From an uncultured Clostridia bacterium (lineage in GTDB: Bacteria; Bacillota; Clostridia; Oscillospirales; CAG-382), in contig CANRIX010000002.1 in the NCBI GenBank assembly GCA_947630765.1, positions 39,387 through 103,386 on the forward strand: a DNA stretch of 64,000 bases, written 5' to 3'. The notes beneath the pieces were generated by a model. That model was given only the letters and a program-made list of their open reading frames with translations. It was not told where the DNA came from and did no database searches. The position numbers and the translations under genes are program-made. Positions 11,256 through 20,232 of the stretch are shown piece by piece (position 1 is the stretch's first letter; every line of letters begins with the position of its first letter).

Positions 11256-11602
11256 TTATCATCGAAAAGAACGAGGGGACGAAAATCCCCTACGAAGTGG
11301 ACGGCACAAAGGTCTGCTTCAATGACGACCTGACAATCAACCTTGCCAAGCGGCAGGAGGATTGGCCCGTGCATATCGACGTGTGCAGCGACAAGGACGG
11401 TGCGCTCGTTATCGGCGCGGCAAGTGGAAATTACTACGTCGCCCAGATTGACGTACCCGCGAGGGAGTACGTCGAAGTCGAGGAAGATGTCGAGCCTGTC
11501 GAGGAAGATGGGCAGACAAAGAGCGTTAAGCTCGAACCGAAGCCGCTCGATATGGATGAGGTGACGCTCACCCTTTGGGCGCTCGAAAATTATTCTGAAT
11601 GA
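11252..11602 (+). CDS. Small phage tail-region protein
   Basis: ORF overlapping previous stop, acidic. Confidence 0.55.
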   Translation: MIIIEKNEGTKIPYEVDGTKVCFNDDLTINLAKRQEDWPVHIDVCSDKDGALVIGAASGNYYVAQIDVPAREYVEVEEDVEPVEEDGQTKSVKLEPKPLDMDEVTLTLWALENYSE

Positions 11603-11617
11603 TAGGAGGCAGAAAAA

Positions 11618-12694
11618 ATGAGTAACTTTGACCTTGCGAGCCTTGCGCTCAAATCAGCGTTTCCGAAGAACACAATCCTGACCGACGATAAGGGACTGCC
11701 GTCCGTGATGGTGTACGTACCGAAGTTCAAGATGTCGGAAGTTATCGAGGGAGGCACGGACAGCACCCATCCCGCGTTCATCGTTGACGGTGTGGAGCGC
11801 AGCGGCATCTATATTTCCAAGTATCAGAACAAGGCATATAACAGCCGCGCGTATTCCCTGCCCGGGGAAGACCCGACCGCGAGTATCAACGCTGACACCG
11901 CAAGACAGTATTGCGAGAGTAAGGGCGCGGGCTGGCACCTGATGACGGCGATGGAATGGGGCGCCATCGCATTGTGGTGCAAGAAGAACGGCTGGCTGCC
12001 CTACGGCAACAACAATTACGGAAAGGACACCCGCGAAAAAACCTACGAGGCTGTTCCTACGTATGAGTACGACGACAGCGGTCACCATATCGGTAGAGTT
12101 GCCACTGGTACTGGACCTGTCACATGGTCGCATAACAAGCAGCTCGATGGTATCTATGACCTGAACGGCAACGTCTGGGAATGGACGGACGGGATGAGGC
12201 TCGTATACGGCGAGTTGCAGATTTTGGAGAATAACAATGCTGCAAACGCCTCGAACCTCAAAACCGCCGCGTCTGCCGCGTGGAAAGCCATCGACGGTAA
12301 GACTGGCGCCCTTATTACCCCGAACGGGAGCGGCACTACCACGAACAGCTTGAAGCTGGACTATGTTTCGAGCAATTGGAAGTGGATTACGGGCGAAATC
12401 ACCAGCAAGGATGACAGCAGCCGCTCGTGCCTGTTCTTCAATGTGTCTGCCGACGAGGACGTTGTTGATAAGGCAAAGGAAATCCTTCACGCGCTGGCTA
12501 TGCTGCCTGATGAGACGGAGGACAAGTACGAGGGCGACTATTTCTGGGCGAATAACGCGCAGGCAGAGCGTTTCCCGTGTCGTGGCGGCGGCTGGCACCG
12601 CGGCACGGGCGCGGGCGTGTTCGCTGCGGGCTTGAACGATGCGCGGTCGAATGTGTCCCCGGGCGTCGGTTTCCGCTCCGCTTTTTACGAATAA
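11618..12694 (+). CDS. DGR target protein: SUMF/C-type-lectin-fold tail adhesin with C-terminal variable region
   Basis: IYDLNGNVWEWTDGMR and WHLMTAMEWGAIALWCKKNG motifs; C-terminus RFPCRGGGWHRGTGAGVFAAGLNDARSNVSPGVGFRSAFYE overlaps the VR. Confidence 0.93.
   Translation: MSNFDLASLALKSAFPKNTILTDDKGLPSVMVYVPKFKMSEVIEGGTDSTHPAFIVDGVERSGIYISKYQNKAYNSRAYSLPGEDPTASINADTARQYCESKGAGWHLMTAMEWGAIALWCKKNGWLPYGNNNYGKDTREKTYEAVPTYEYDDSGHHIGRVATGTGPVTWSHNKQLDGIYDLNGNVWEWTDGMRLVYGELQILENNNAANASNLKTAASAAWKAIDGKTGALITPNGSGTTTNSLKLDYVSSNWKWITGEITSKDDSSRSCLFFNVSADEDVVDKAKEILHALAMLPDETEDKYEGDYFWANNAQAERFPCRGGGWHRGTGAGVFAAGLNDARSNVSPGVGFRSAFYE
12568..12682 (+). repeat. DGR variable repeat (VR)
   Basis: 115-bp gapless match to TR 13300-13414 with 21 mismatches, all at TR adenines. 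Confidence 0.97.
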
Positions 12695-12722
12695 CTGATA
12701 ACTGAACACTGGCACACTGATA

Positions 12723-12744
12723 AGGGGCTGCGATAGCAGCCCCT
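12723..12744 (+). promoter_or_regulatory. DGR target-recognition hairpin downstream of VR
   Basis: AGGGGCTGC-GATA-GCAGCCCCT, perfect 9-bp stem, GRNA-type tetraloop, 40 bp after VR, no T tract. Confidence 0.8.
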
Positions 12745-12773
12745 ATCTCTGCCAGTAGAAAGGAGCGCACAAG

Positions 12774-13262
12774 ATGGAGGATGCGCACAAAGAAGTAGCG
12801 GAACAGCCATCGTTTGACGATGGAGTTCCCGCGTTACAGTACAAGCAGTTTTTCCTCAAAACGAAAATCGAGGACATGATGAAGTACGGCAAGAAAGCCG
12901 TTGCGACGTTTCCTCGGCGCGAGAGGCAGACGGCTGATGAAATCCGAAGGACGATGCTCGATATGTACCGCCTGTCAATCCAAATTGAACGGAAGTATTT
13001 CAAGAAATCGACGTTGCAGGATTTGGACGTAAATCTTGATGTGCTGCGGCATTTGGTGAGGCTCGCAAACGATAAGGATTACTACGACGAGATGGTGCCG
13101 AAAAGGGATGCGAGCGGCAGAGTGATAAAGGACGGGAACGGAAAGACTGTCAAAGTCAGGATGATGCCGCCCCTGCCCGATAAGCGGTACAAGGTTTGGA
13201 GCGGGATGCTGGACGAAATCGGAAAAATGATTGGCGGTTATATCAAGTCCGTAAAGGGCTGA
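12774..13262 (+). CDS. avd: DGR accessory variability determinant (Avd-like four-helix bundle protein)
   Basis: 162-aa helical basic protein between VR and TR; size and position typical of avd. Confidence 0.85.
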   Translation: MEDAHKEVAEQPSFDDGVPALQYKQFFLKTKIEDMMKYGKKAVATFPRRERQTADEIRRTMLDMYRLSIQIERKYFKKSTLQDLDVNLDVLRHLVRLANDKDYYDEMVPKRDASGRVIKDGNGKTVKVRMMPPLPDKRYKVWSGMLDEIGKMIGGYIKSVKG

Positions 13263-13299
13263 TAAAGCCGCCTTTTGTTTTGTGGGAATAAGCCAAACA

Positions 13300-13414
13300 G
13301 CGTTTCCCGTATCGTGGCGGCAACTGGAACAACGGCACGAACGCAGGCGTGTTCAATACGAACTTGAACAATGCGCGGTCGAATGTGAACACGAACATCG
13401 GTTTCCGCTCCGCT
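13300..13414 (+). repeat. DGR template repeat (TR)
   Basis: Adenine-rich AAC/AAT codon copy of VR; 28 A, 21 substituted in VR. Confidence 0.97.
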
Positions 13415-13608
13415 CTGCTGTTATGTCGGAAAGAAATGGGCGAAGCCACCCGCCGAAAGGTGGAGGCTTTACGCACGGAACATAACACCAAAGGGGCTTA
13501 TTTCCATTCCTGTGTTGAACATCACGGGAAAAAGATTGTATTGCTGCGAAAACGCCACGTGGAGGGCGAGGCGGAAACGTCACGCGCAGCGGGCAGGAGG
13601 TGTAGTCA
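13415..13608 (+). ncRNA. Putative 3' spacer of the DGR template RNA
   Basis: Intergenic TR-RT spacer with potential stems (e.g. CCACC-cgccgaaa-GGTGG); analogy to Bordetella phage TR RNA. Confidence 0.5.
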
Positions 13609-14772
13609 ATGGAGAATGGGCGCGAGTATAGCGTCATCACGGATGTATTTGACCAGATATGCGATTTTGATGAGCTGATGAAAGCGCATCGGAATGCACG
13701 GAAAGGCAAGCGTTATCGGGGAGATGTCCTCCGTTTCACGAATGATTTGGAGGGCAACATCATCAATTTGAGCAATCATCTTAGATGGGAGAGCTACGAG
13801 GTAGGACCGTATCACCCGTTTTATGTTCACGAGCCTAAGACGAGACTTGTGATGTCCTTGCAATATCCCGACCGCGTTGTACAGTGGAGCATATACGATA
13901 AACTGTACCCGTTCTATGACAAAATGATGATTGAAGACAGTTTCGCTTGCCGAAGAAATAAGGGCAGTCATAAGGCTGCCGACAGGCTGCAATATTGGCT
14001 TAGACAGGTGGACCGAAAGCCGCAGAAATGGTACTACTTGAAGTTGGATATTTCAAAATACTTTTACCGAGTAGACCACGCCGTTTTGGAGGAAATTCTT
14101 TCAAGACGGATAAAGGACGAGCGGCTGATGAGATTGCTCCACAAGATTATCAACTGCGAGGACACGCGGTTCGGACTTCCCGCAGGAATGTCGCCCGATG
14201 ATTGCCCCGAAGATTTATGGCTGTGGGACGTTGGGATGCCCATCGGGAATTTAACTTCGCAATTATTTGCGAACATCTACCTTAACGAGCTGGACCAATT
14301 TTGCAAGCACAAACTCCACACCCATTTTTACGTCCGATATATGGACGATATTATAATATTATCCCCCGATAAGGGTCAGCTTGCCGAGTGGAAACAGGAA
14401 ATTGCAGTCTTTTTGGAGGACAACTTACGGTTGAGCCTGAATAAAAAGACGGCGATACGTCCGATTTCCCTCGGCATTGATTTTGTCGGCTATAAGATAT
14501 GGGCGACACATCGGAAGTTGAAAAAGCAGACGGCGCGGAGGATGATACGCCACGTTGCTACGATGTGTGACCTTATGGCGGCTGGTGAGATGAGCGAAGA
14601 AGAGTTCAGACGCGTTGCCGCGTCCTATGGAGGCGTTATGCAGCACTGTAACAGCTACGGGATGCGGACGAAGATGAACAGCTTTTACATCGAGTACAGA
14701 CGCAAAATTTCCGAGGCAAAAGGCTGGGAGAATGAAGAACAAACGGACAACAAAAGAGGTGATGCAGTTTGA
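13609..14772 (+). CDS. DGR reverse transcriptase
   Basis: MPIGNLTSQLFANIYLNELDQFCKH (DGR-type (I/V/L)GxxxSQ motif), YVRYMDDIIILSPDK active site, FVGYKI. Confidence 0.97.
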   Translation: MENGREYSVITDVFDQICDFDELMKAHRNARKGKRYRGDVLRFTNDLEGNIINLSNHLRWESYEVGPYHPFYVHEPKTRLVMSLQYPDRVVQWSIYDKLYPFYDKMMIEDSFACRRNKGSHKAADRLQYWLRQVDRKPQKWYYLKLDISKYFYRVDHAVLEEILSRRIKDERLMRLLHKIINCEDTRFGLPAGMSPDDCPEDLWLWDVGMPIGNLTSQLFANIYLNELDQFCKHKLHTHFYVRYMDDIIILSPDKGQLAEWKQEIAVFLEDNLRLSLNKKTAIRPISLGIDFVGYKIWATHRKLKKQTARRMIRHVATMCDLMAAGEMSEEEFRRVAASYGGVMQHCNSYGMRTKMNSFYIEYRRKISEAKGWENEEQTDNKRGDAV

Positions 14773-15191
14773 ATTTATGGGAAATTTTCGCTGGTGGCGG
14801 CGGGATTGTCGTGCTTGTCATGACATTTATTCAGGTATCAAAAATCCAAATCAACCCGTGGAGCTGGCTTGCCAAGAAAATCGGCAAAGCCATCAATGGC
14901 GAAATCATTGAAAAAGTAGACAAACTCTCTGACGACCTCAGTCAGCTCAGGTTGGAGAGCGAAGAAAGAGATGCGACGGCTTGCCGAACACGGATTATGC
15001 GCTTCAACGACGAAATCCTGCAAGGGCGAGAGCACACGAAGGAACACTTCGACCAGACGTTGATTGATATAACGAATTATGAACGATATTGCGAGGAACA
15101 CCCGAAGTTTAAGAACAGCGTCGCGGTGGCTACGATTGCGAATATCAGACGTGTCTACGAGAAGTGTATGAAAGAAAAATCGTTTTTGTGA
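14769..15191 (+). CDS. Phage small membrane-anchored coiled-coil protein
   Basis: N-terminal TM segment, helical C-terminus, lysis region. Confidence 0.5.
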   Translation: MNLWEIFAGGGGIVVLVMTFIQVSKIQINPWSWLAKKIGKAINGEIIEKVDKLSDDLSQLRLESEERDATACRTRIMRFNDEILQGREHTKEHFDQTLIDITNYERYCEEHPKFKNSVAVATIANIRRVYEKCMKEKSFL

Positions 15192-15204
15192 CGGAGGTGG
15201 AAAC

Positions 15205-15561
15205 GTGAAGAAGCAGAGCAAGAAAAAGCCCGCCCACGCCGAGAAAAAGGGCATCGGCGTGATGGACATCATCTTGATTATCGTCGGCGTTTCGCTGCTG
15301 TCGTTCACGGTGTATATGATACACCTTTTTCAAATTTACGGCGCTGTTCCTGATACGCTCGTAACGTGCGTGTTCGCCTGTCTCGGAGGCGAATGCGGCA
15401 TTATGGGATGGATTAAGACGAACAAAGACCGTAACCGCGACAGGGAATGGCAGCTTGATGATGAGAAGCGAGCGAAGCGTGAAGCGCGGCGATATATGGA
15501 GGAAAGCCAAAACACAGGACAGACAGGAGGTTTAGAAGATGCTGAACGGGACAACGAATGA
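15205..15561 (+). CDS. Phage small membrane protein (holin-region)
   Basis: Two hydrophobic segments, adjacent to endolysin. Confidence 0.5.
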   Translation: MKKQSKKKPAHAEKKGIGVMDIILIIVGVSLLSFTVYMIHLFQIYGAVPDTLVTCVFACLGGECGIMGWIKTNKDRNRDREWQLDDEKRAKREARRYMEESQNTGQTGGLEDAERDNE

Positions 15562-17206
15562 ACAGAAAATCTGGAACTACCTGAAAGCGGCTGGGCTGAA
15601 TGATTTCGGCACGGCTGGATTGATGGGAAATCTGTACAAGGAAAGCGGATTAAAGCCGAATAATCTGCAAAACAGCTACGAGCAGAAACTTGGGTACACA
15701 GACGAGAGCTACACGGCGGCGGTAGATAATTCATCGTACACAAATTTCGCCTCGGATGCGGCGGGCTACGGGCTGGCACAGTGGACTTTCCACACGCGCA
15801 AGGCTGGGCTGTTGAGCTACGCAAAAAGCAAGGGAAAGAGCATCGGCGACCTTGAAATGCAGCTCGAATACCTGATGAAAGAGCTGAAAGAGAGCTACGC
15901 AGGGGTCCTTTCGGTGCTGAAAACCGCAACGAGTGTTCAGGAGGCTTCGGATGCGGTATTGATGCAGTTTGAACGTCCTGCGAACGCTGCCGCCAAAAAG
16001 AGTGAGCGAGCCGACTGCGGTCAGGCTTACTTAAATAAATTTGCAGAAATGGAGGAACGGAAAATGAGCTTTACGAACAGCCCGCTGGTATCTTATACCA
16101 AGATTTCGCCCAACAGGACGAAGAACAGAAATCACGCCATCGACACGATTACCATTCACTGCGTTGTCGGTCAATGCTCGGTGCAGACGCTCGGCGAAGT
16201 GTTCGCGCCGACAACGAGGGAGGCATCGTCGAATTACGGTGTCGGGTATGATGGCAAAATCGGGATGTACTGCGAGGAAAAGGACAGGTCGTGGTGCAGC
16301 TCGAATGCGGCTAACGACCATAGAGCCGTGACGATTGAGGTGGCAAGCGATACGACCGAACCGTATGCGGTGAATGATAAGGCATACGCCGCGATGCTCG
16401 ACCTCGTGACAGACATCTGTAAGAGGAACGGCATCAAGAAGCTCGTCTGGTCGAACAATAAGGATGACCGCGTAAATCATAGGAACGGCTGCAACATGAC
16501 CGTCCACCGTGATTATGCGAATAAGTCCTGCCCTGGTACTTACCTGTATGAGAGGCACGGAGCGATTGCTGCCGAAGTCAATCGCAGACTTGGTGCGAGC
16601 GGAGATGCACCCGCAGAGCCGAAGCCTACACAGCCCGCGACGGAGCTTAAGTTCGGCGCAGGTGACATCGTGGCGTTCGCTGGTGGAACACATTACACGA
16701 GCGCGGATGCCGCCACAGGCTCGACTGCAAAGGCTGGTACGGCTAAAATCACAGCGGTAAAAGTTGGCGGCAAGCACCCGTACCACTGCCGCGCGGTGAA
16801 TGATGCTGGGGCGTTTGTCAGCGGTGTATACGGCTGGGTGGATGCCGCAACTGTTTCGGCTGTCAAGGCCGAGGCAAGTGGCGATACTGTGTACGTTGTG
16901 AAGAAAGGCGACACCCTATCTGGGATTGCTGCCAAGTATGGAACGACGTATCAGGCGCTTGCGGAGTATAACGGCATCACCAATCCGAACATCATCAGCG
17001 TCGGGCAAAAAATCAAAATCCCGAAGAAAGGCGCGACCGCAGCACCCACGGTGAGAAAGCACACGGTTGTCCGTGGCGATACGCTCTGGGCGTTGGCTGT
17101 GAAATATCTCGGTAACGGCAGCCGTTATCCAGAGATTATGAAAGCCAGCGGCATCACGTCCACGACGCTGACGGCAGGACAAGTCCTCACTATTCCCGAA
17201 AAGTAG
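15539..17206 (+). CDS. Modular endolysin: tail-lysozyme-like domain + amidase_2-like domain + SH3-like + two LysM domains
   Basis: [103 protein letters not shown]. Confidence 0.9.
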   Translation: MLNGTTNEQKIWNYLKAAGLNDFGTAGLMGNLYKESGLKPNNLQNSYEQKLGYTDESYTAAVDNSSYTNFASDAAGYGLAQWTFHTRKAGLLSYAKSKGKSIGDLEMQLEYLMKELKESYAGVLSVLKTATSVQEASDAVLMQFERPANAAAKKSERADCGQAYLNKFAEMEERKMSFTNSPLVSYTKISPNRTKNRNHAIDTITIHCVVGQCSVQTLGEVFAPTTREASSNYGVGYDGKIGMYCEEKDRSWCSSNAANDHRAVTIEVASDTTEPYAVNDKAYAAMLDLVTDICKRNGIKKLVWSNNKDDRVNHRNGCNMTVHRDYANKSCPGTYLYERHGAIAAEVNRRLGASGDAPAEPKPTQPATELKFGAGDIVAFAGGTHYTSADAATGSTAKAGTAKITAVKVGGKHPYHCRAVNDAGAFVSGVYGWVDAATVSAVKAEASGDTVYVVKKGDTLSGIAAKYGTTYQALAEYNGITNPNIISVGQKIKIPKKGATAAPTVRKHTVVRGDTLWALAVKYLGNGSRYPEIMKASGITSTTLTAGQVLTIPEK

Positions 17207-17220
17207 TGGAGGGCTTTACA

Positions 17221-17391
17221 ATGCCTATTCTGAACCTATTCCTTGCGACATTTGTCATCGTCCTCGGCATCGTGTGGATTATTTCACTCGTGAACTGGGA
17301 CGGCAAATGCCACTGTGACAAAACTGAATGTGAAAACTGCCCGTATAGAGGCAGTTGCGAACACGAAACGGAGGAACAAAGCGATGAATGA
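17221..17391 (+). CDS. Small membrane protein with Cys-rich tail
   Basis: ATG 17221 after GGAGGG; one TM; CHCDKTECENCPYRGSC. Confidence 0.55.
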   Translation: MPILNLFLATFVIVLGIVWIISLVNWDGKCHCDKTECENCPYRGSCEHETEEQSDE

Positions 17392-17914
17392 AATTCTCAC
17401 AAACCTTTTAATCGCAGTCATAACGGCGGTTATCCCTGTTCTTGCGACCGCGCTGATAAAGTATATCGGCAAGGCGAAAGACAGTGCTGCGGCACAGGTG
17501 GATGATGCCAAGCAGAGATGGTACATTCAAGAGATTGCCGATGCGATTGCGGACGCTGTTTCGGCGACCAGCCAAACGTATGTGGATGCACTGAAAAGGG
17601 CTGGGGAGTTTACGGCAGAAGCGCAGAAAGAAGCCGCGAAAAAGGCTCTTGACGCTTGCCTTGCCTCAATCAGTCCAGCGGCGAAACAGTTTATCGAGGA
17701 AATGTACGGCGACCTCACGGCTTACCTGACGACCAAGATAGAAGCACAGGTCAGAGCGCAGAAATCCTCGCCTGTCGCGTTGGAGGCTGTCACCGTAGAG
17801 AGCACCACGGACACGACCACGATTGCCGCGAGTACGGCAGCAGCGACGGCGGCGACGATTGCACAGACCGCCATCGCCCAGATGAGCGCGGACGTTGCCG
17901 TAAAGCCCGAATAA
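17384..17914 (+). CDS. LLH-family phage holin
   Basis: MNEILTNLLIAVITAVIPVLATALIKYIG N-terminal TM and helical tail; start 17384. Confidence 0.75.
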   Translation: MNEILTNLLIAVITAVIPVLATALIKYIGKAKDSAAAQVDDAKQRWYIQEIADAIADAVSATSQTYVDALKRAGEFTAEAQKEAAKKALDACLASISPAAKQFIEEMYGDLTAYLTTKIEAQVRAQKSSPVALEAVTVESTTDTTTIAASTAAATAATIAQTAIAQMSADVAVKPE

Positions 17915-17920
17915 CATCTT

Positions 17921-17952
17921 GCCCCTCCCTGAAATATGGGAGGGGCTTTTTT
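17921..17952 (+). terminator. Intrinsic terminator after holin
   Basis: GCCCCTCCC-tgaaatat-GGGAGGGGC-TTTTTT. Confidence 0.9.
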
Positions 17953-17989
17953 CGTACATAAAAATTTTTGAGAAATTTCGGCTAACGTA

Positions 17990-18018
17990 TTGACAAGTGT
18001 GTATTTGTTGTGTATAAT
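17990..18018 (+). promoter_or_regulatory. Consensus promoter of hicAB
   Basis: TTGACA 17990-17995, 17-bp spacer, TATAAT 18013-18018. Confidence 0.9.
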
Positions 18019-18041
18019 ATAACTGTCAGGAGGTCAAGGAG

Positions 18042-18215
18042 ATGAAGACAAAGGATTTAATCAAACTGCTGGAACGAAACGGATGGAAATTTGTACGACA
18101 CGGAGCAAATCATGATGTATATGCAAAGGGAAATCAAATCGAATCAGTGGTAAGGCACAGAGAGACAGACGAAAAGCTGGCACAGGCAATCATCAAGCGC
18201 AGGGGGCTGAAATAA
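18042..18215 (+). CDS. hicA: HicA-type mRNA interferase toxin (57 aa)
   Basis: MKTKDLIKLLERNGWKFVRHGANHDVYAKGNQIESVVRHRETDEKLAQAIIKRRGLK; catalytic-type His; upstream of hicB; absent from supplied ORF track. Confidence 0.92.
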   Translation: MKTKDLIKLLERNGWKFVRHGANHDVYAKGNQIESVVRHRETDEKLAQAIIKRRGLK

Positions 18216-18259
18216 GCCCCGCCGCGCCTGCAAATACTAAACCATAGGAGGTTTTATCT

Positions 18260-18658
18260 ATGAAACAGTCATACCCGATTGTTATGAGCAAAGGAACATC
18301 ACATATCGTCGTGTACGTCCCTGATTTCGATATAAATACTCAGGGCGAGGATTATACGGACGCCATTGAAATGGCGAGGGATGCAATCGGCGTGGTGGGC
18401 ATCGAGCTGGAAGATAGAAAAGAACAGCTCCCTTGCCCAACTGCCATGAGTGAGGTGCGGAAAGAAAACGACGACGATATTATTTCACTCGTCGATGTGG
18501 ACTTCACCGAGTACCGCCGCCAAAACGATATTAGAGCGGTGCGGAGAAACGTCACCCTCCCGTCGTGGCTGGATGCCGCAGCAGCGAAAAGCGGGGTAAA
18601 TGTATCAGCCATCCTGCAAAGGGCTTTGAAGCAGGAGCTTCATCTTACTGACCGATAA
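18260..18658 (+). CDS. hicB: HicB-type antitoxin
   Basis: YPIVMSKGTSHIVVYVPDFDINTQGEDYTDAIEMARDAIGV.. plus C-terminal RHH-like segment. Confidence 0.9.
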   Translation: MKQSYPIVMSKGTSHIVVYVPDFDINTQGEDYTDAIEMARDAIGVVGIELEDRKEQLPCPTAMSEVRKENDDDIISLVDVDFTEYRRQNDIRAVRRNVTLPSWLDAAAAKSGVNVSAILQRALKQELHLTDR

Positions 18659-18672
18659 CTGACAAAAATGCC

Positions 18673-18716
18673 GAGGGGCAGGTCGAGAGTTCAACGCTCT
18701 CCCCTGCCCCTTTTTT
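18673..18716 (+). terminator. Intrinsic terminator after hicB
   Basis: GGGGCAGG..CCTGCCCC followed by TTTTTT. Confidence 0.85.
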
Positions 18717-18923
18717 CGTATGACCGCGCAGGAGACGCGCAGACGCGCCCAGAAGCGTTTTTATGTGCTGGGGGTAGTTTATATTGCTTTGACCCGAATC
18801 GCGTCAAATCGGAGGCAAAATGAGCCTCCTGCGGGCAACCTGAAAAAACGCTTCAATTTCCCAATGCGGGGCAATACGTCTAAAAATTTTTTCATTTTTT
18901 TTGAAAAATTTCGGAAAAAGGTA

Positions 18924-18951
18924 TTGACAACTACTTGCTACGTGGTAAAAT
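18924..18951 (+). promoter_or_regulatory. Promoter, copy 1 of duplicated phage promoter/leader module
   Basis: TTGACA-16-TAAAAT; ACGTGGTAaAATCATAATCA shared with 21064 copy. Confidence 0.8.
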
Positions 18952-19040
18952 CATAATCAGAAAAGGAAATTTGCTCCAAAACGGGGCAAAAAATTTTCAA
19001 GACATTTGCCCCAATAAGGGGAACGAAAGGACGATGCGTT

Positions 19041-19376
19041 ATGATGTACAGCGAGTTTTATGAGAGGACCAAGACGGAGATTTCCTTAGACGAATACCAC
19101 TACGTAGAGGAAAGCTACTACGAGTTCGAGGGCAACAAAGATGAGTTCTGCAAGGCGTGGCTGAAAGATGTGAAGTCTGGCAAGTGGGCTATGGAATATA
19201 AGCTCCGCAAGGCTCTGGATGACCAGAAAGCAGAGTACGAAAGGCAGCTTGCAGAAAAGGACGAAACGATTGATTTCTACCGCCCGTTCTACACAGAGGT
19301 TGGAGAGCTTCGCAAAAAGCTGAACACCGCGCAGGTCCACCTTGAAGCGATTGTCAGAGATTTCAGGACCATCTAA
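19041..19376 (+). CDS. Hypothetical phage protein
   Basis: ORF with RBS GAAAGGACG. Confidence 0.65.
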   Translation: MMYSEFYERTKTEISLDEYHYVEESYYEFEGNKDEFCKAWLKDVKSGKWAMEYKLRKALDDQKAEYERQLAEKDETIDFYRPFYTEVGELRKKLNTAQVHLEAIVRDFRTI

Positions 19377-19424
19377 ATATGAGGATGCTGGGCTAACGGC
19401 AAGACGGGCAGAGAGGAAAACATC

Positions 19425-19631
19425 ATGACAGATATTGAAAGAAAGCATCTCAAAAGAGCTGATGCGTACTGGAATTACCAAAGAGCACGCGTGCTGTGGA
19501 TTGCAGCGCAGAACGACATCGAGGTTGACCTGCCGCAACATGATGGCGAGTTCCTTTTTGACCTGTTCGACGGTGGGGATGCGGATATTACAGACGAAGA
19601 AATTTTAGAAGCGTTGAAAGAGCTTAACTGA
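19425..19631 (+). CDS. Hypothetical small phage protein
   Basis: ORF with RBS. Confidence 0.55.
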   Translation: MTDIERKHLKRADAYWNYQRARVLWIAAQNDIEVDLPQHDGEFLFDLFDGGDADITDEEILEALKELN

Positions 19632-19646
19632 TAGGAGGAACGGACG

Positions 19647-19892
19647 ATGACCGAAACAAGGACGTGGGAACAGATGAAGCGCGACAACGATGGGGCTGTG
19701 TGGATTATGGAGAACGGCTCATTCTGTGAGTATTACGAGGAAGATGGCAGAAAGGTGTACGGCATCAGCGCGGAGATGGAGGCAGAGCAAAGGCTTCTGG
19801 AACCGTGGCAGAGAATTGGCTTCAATGGATGTTGGAGCTGCGCGAACGCCCCATACTGCGAAAAGTATATCAAGACGCTTGAAAGAAACTGA
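19647..19892 (+). CDS. Hypothetical small phage protein (C-terminal CWSCANAPYCEKY)
   Basis: ORF with RBS GGAGG. Confidence 0.6.
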   Translation: MTETRTWEQMKRDNDGAVWIMENGSFCEYYEEDGRKVYGISAEMEAEQRLLEPWQRIGFNGCWSCANAPYCEKYIKTLERN

Positions 19893-19916
19893 GGACGAAA
19901 CAGGAGGTTACGGACG

Positions 19917-20183
19917 ATGACAAACCTTGCAATTATTGAGGGAGCAAAGAGACTGAACGGCATTATCGAGGAAGTGGACACCTTTGCTGGATGGAAACGT
20001 AGGGGAAAGAAAATCAAGGCGGGCAGCAAAGCCCTGTTCAAGACGAGTATCTGGAAGCCTGTCGGCGGCAGAAAGAAAGGCGATGAGGCAGATTACGAGG
20101 AAGAAATCAACCCCGATTTGATACTCGTTCCAGCGTCGTTCTTCGGCATCAGTCAGGTTGAGGATATGCCTGTAAAGGAATAA
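19917..20183 (+). CDS. Hypothetical small phage protein
   Basis: ORF with RBS GGAGG. Confidence 0.6.
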   Translation: MTNLAIIEGAKRLNGIIEEVDTFAGWKRRGKKIKAGSKALFKTSIWKPVGGRKKGDEADYEEEINPDLILVPASFFGISQVEDMPVKE

Positions 20184-20232
20184 TAAAAAAGCTGACCTAA
20201 CGGCTCTACGGGGAGAAAGAGAGGTCTTAATT

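Noticed and set aside
11654-12715. 353-aa minus-strand ORF over the DGR target gene
   Set aside because: Antisense shadow; the + strand target has motifs and VR
13349-13678. ORF running through TR into the RT start
   Set aside because: TR in frame looks protein-like only because it copies VR; no RBS, and TR is explained as template
18673-18716. Inverted repeat considered as an attachment site or mobile element end
   Set aside because: Stem followed by T6 directly after hicB is a plain terminator
18720-18956. 78-aa ORF
   Set aside because: Overlaps the promoter at 18924-18951 and follows a terminator directly; no RBS
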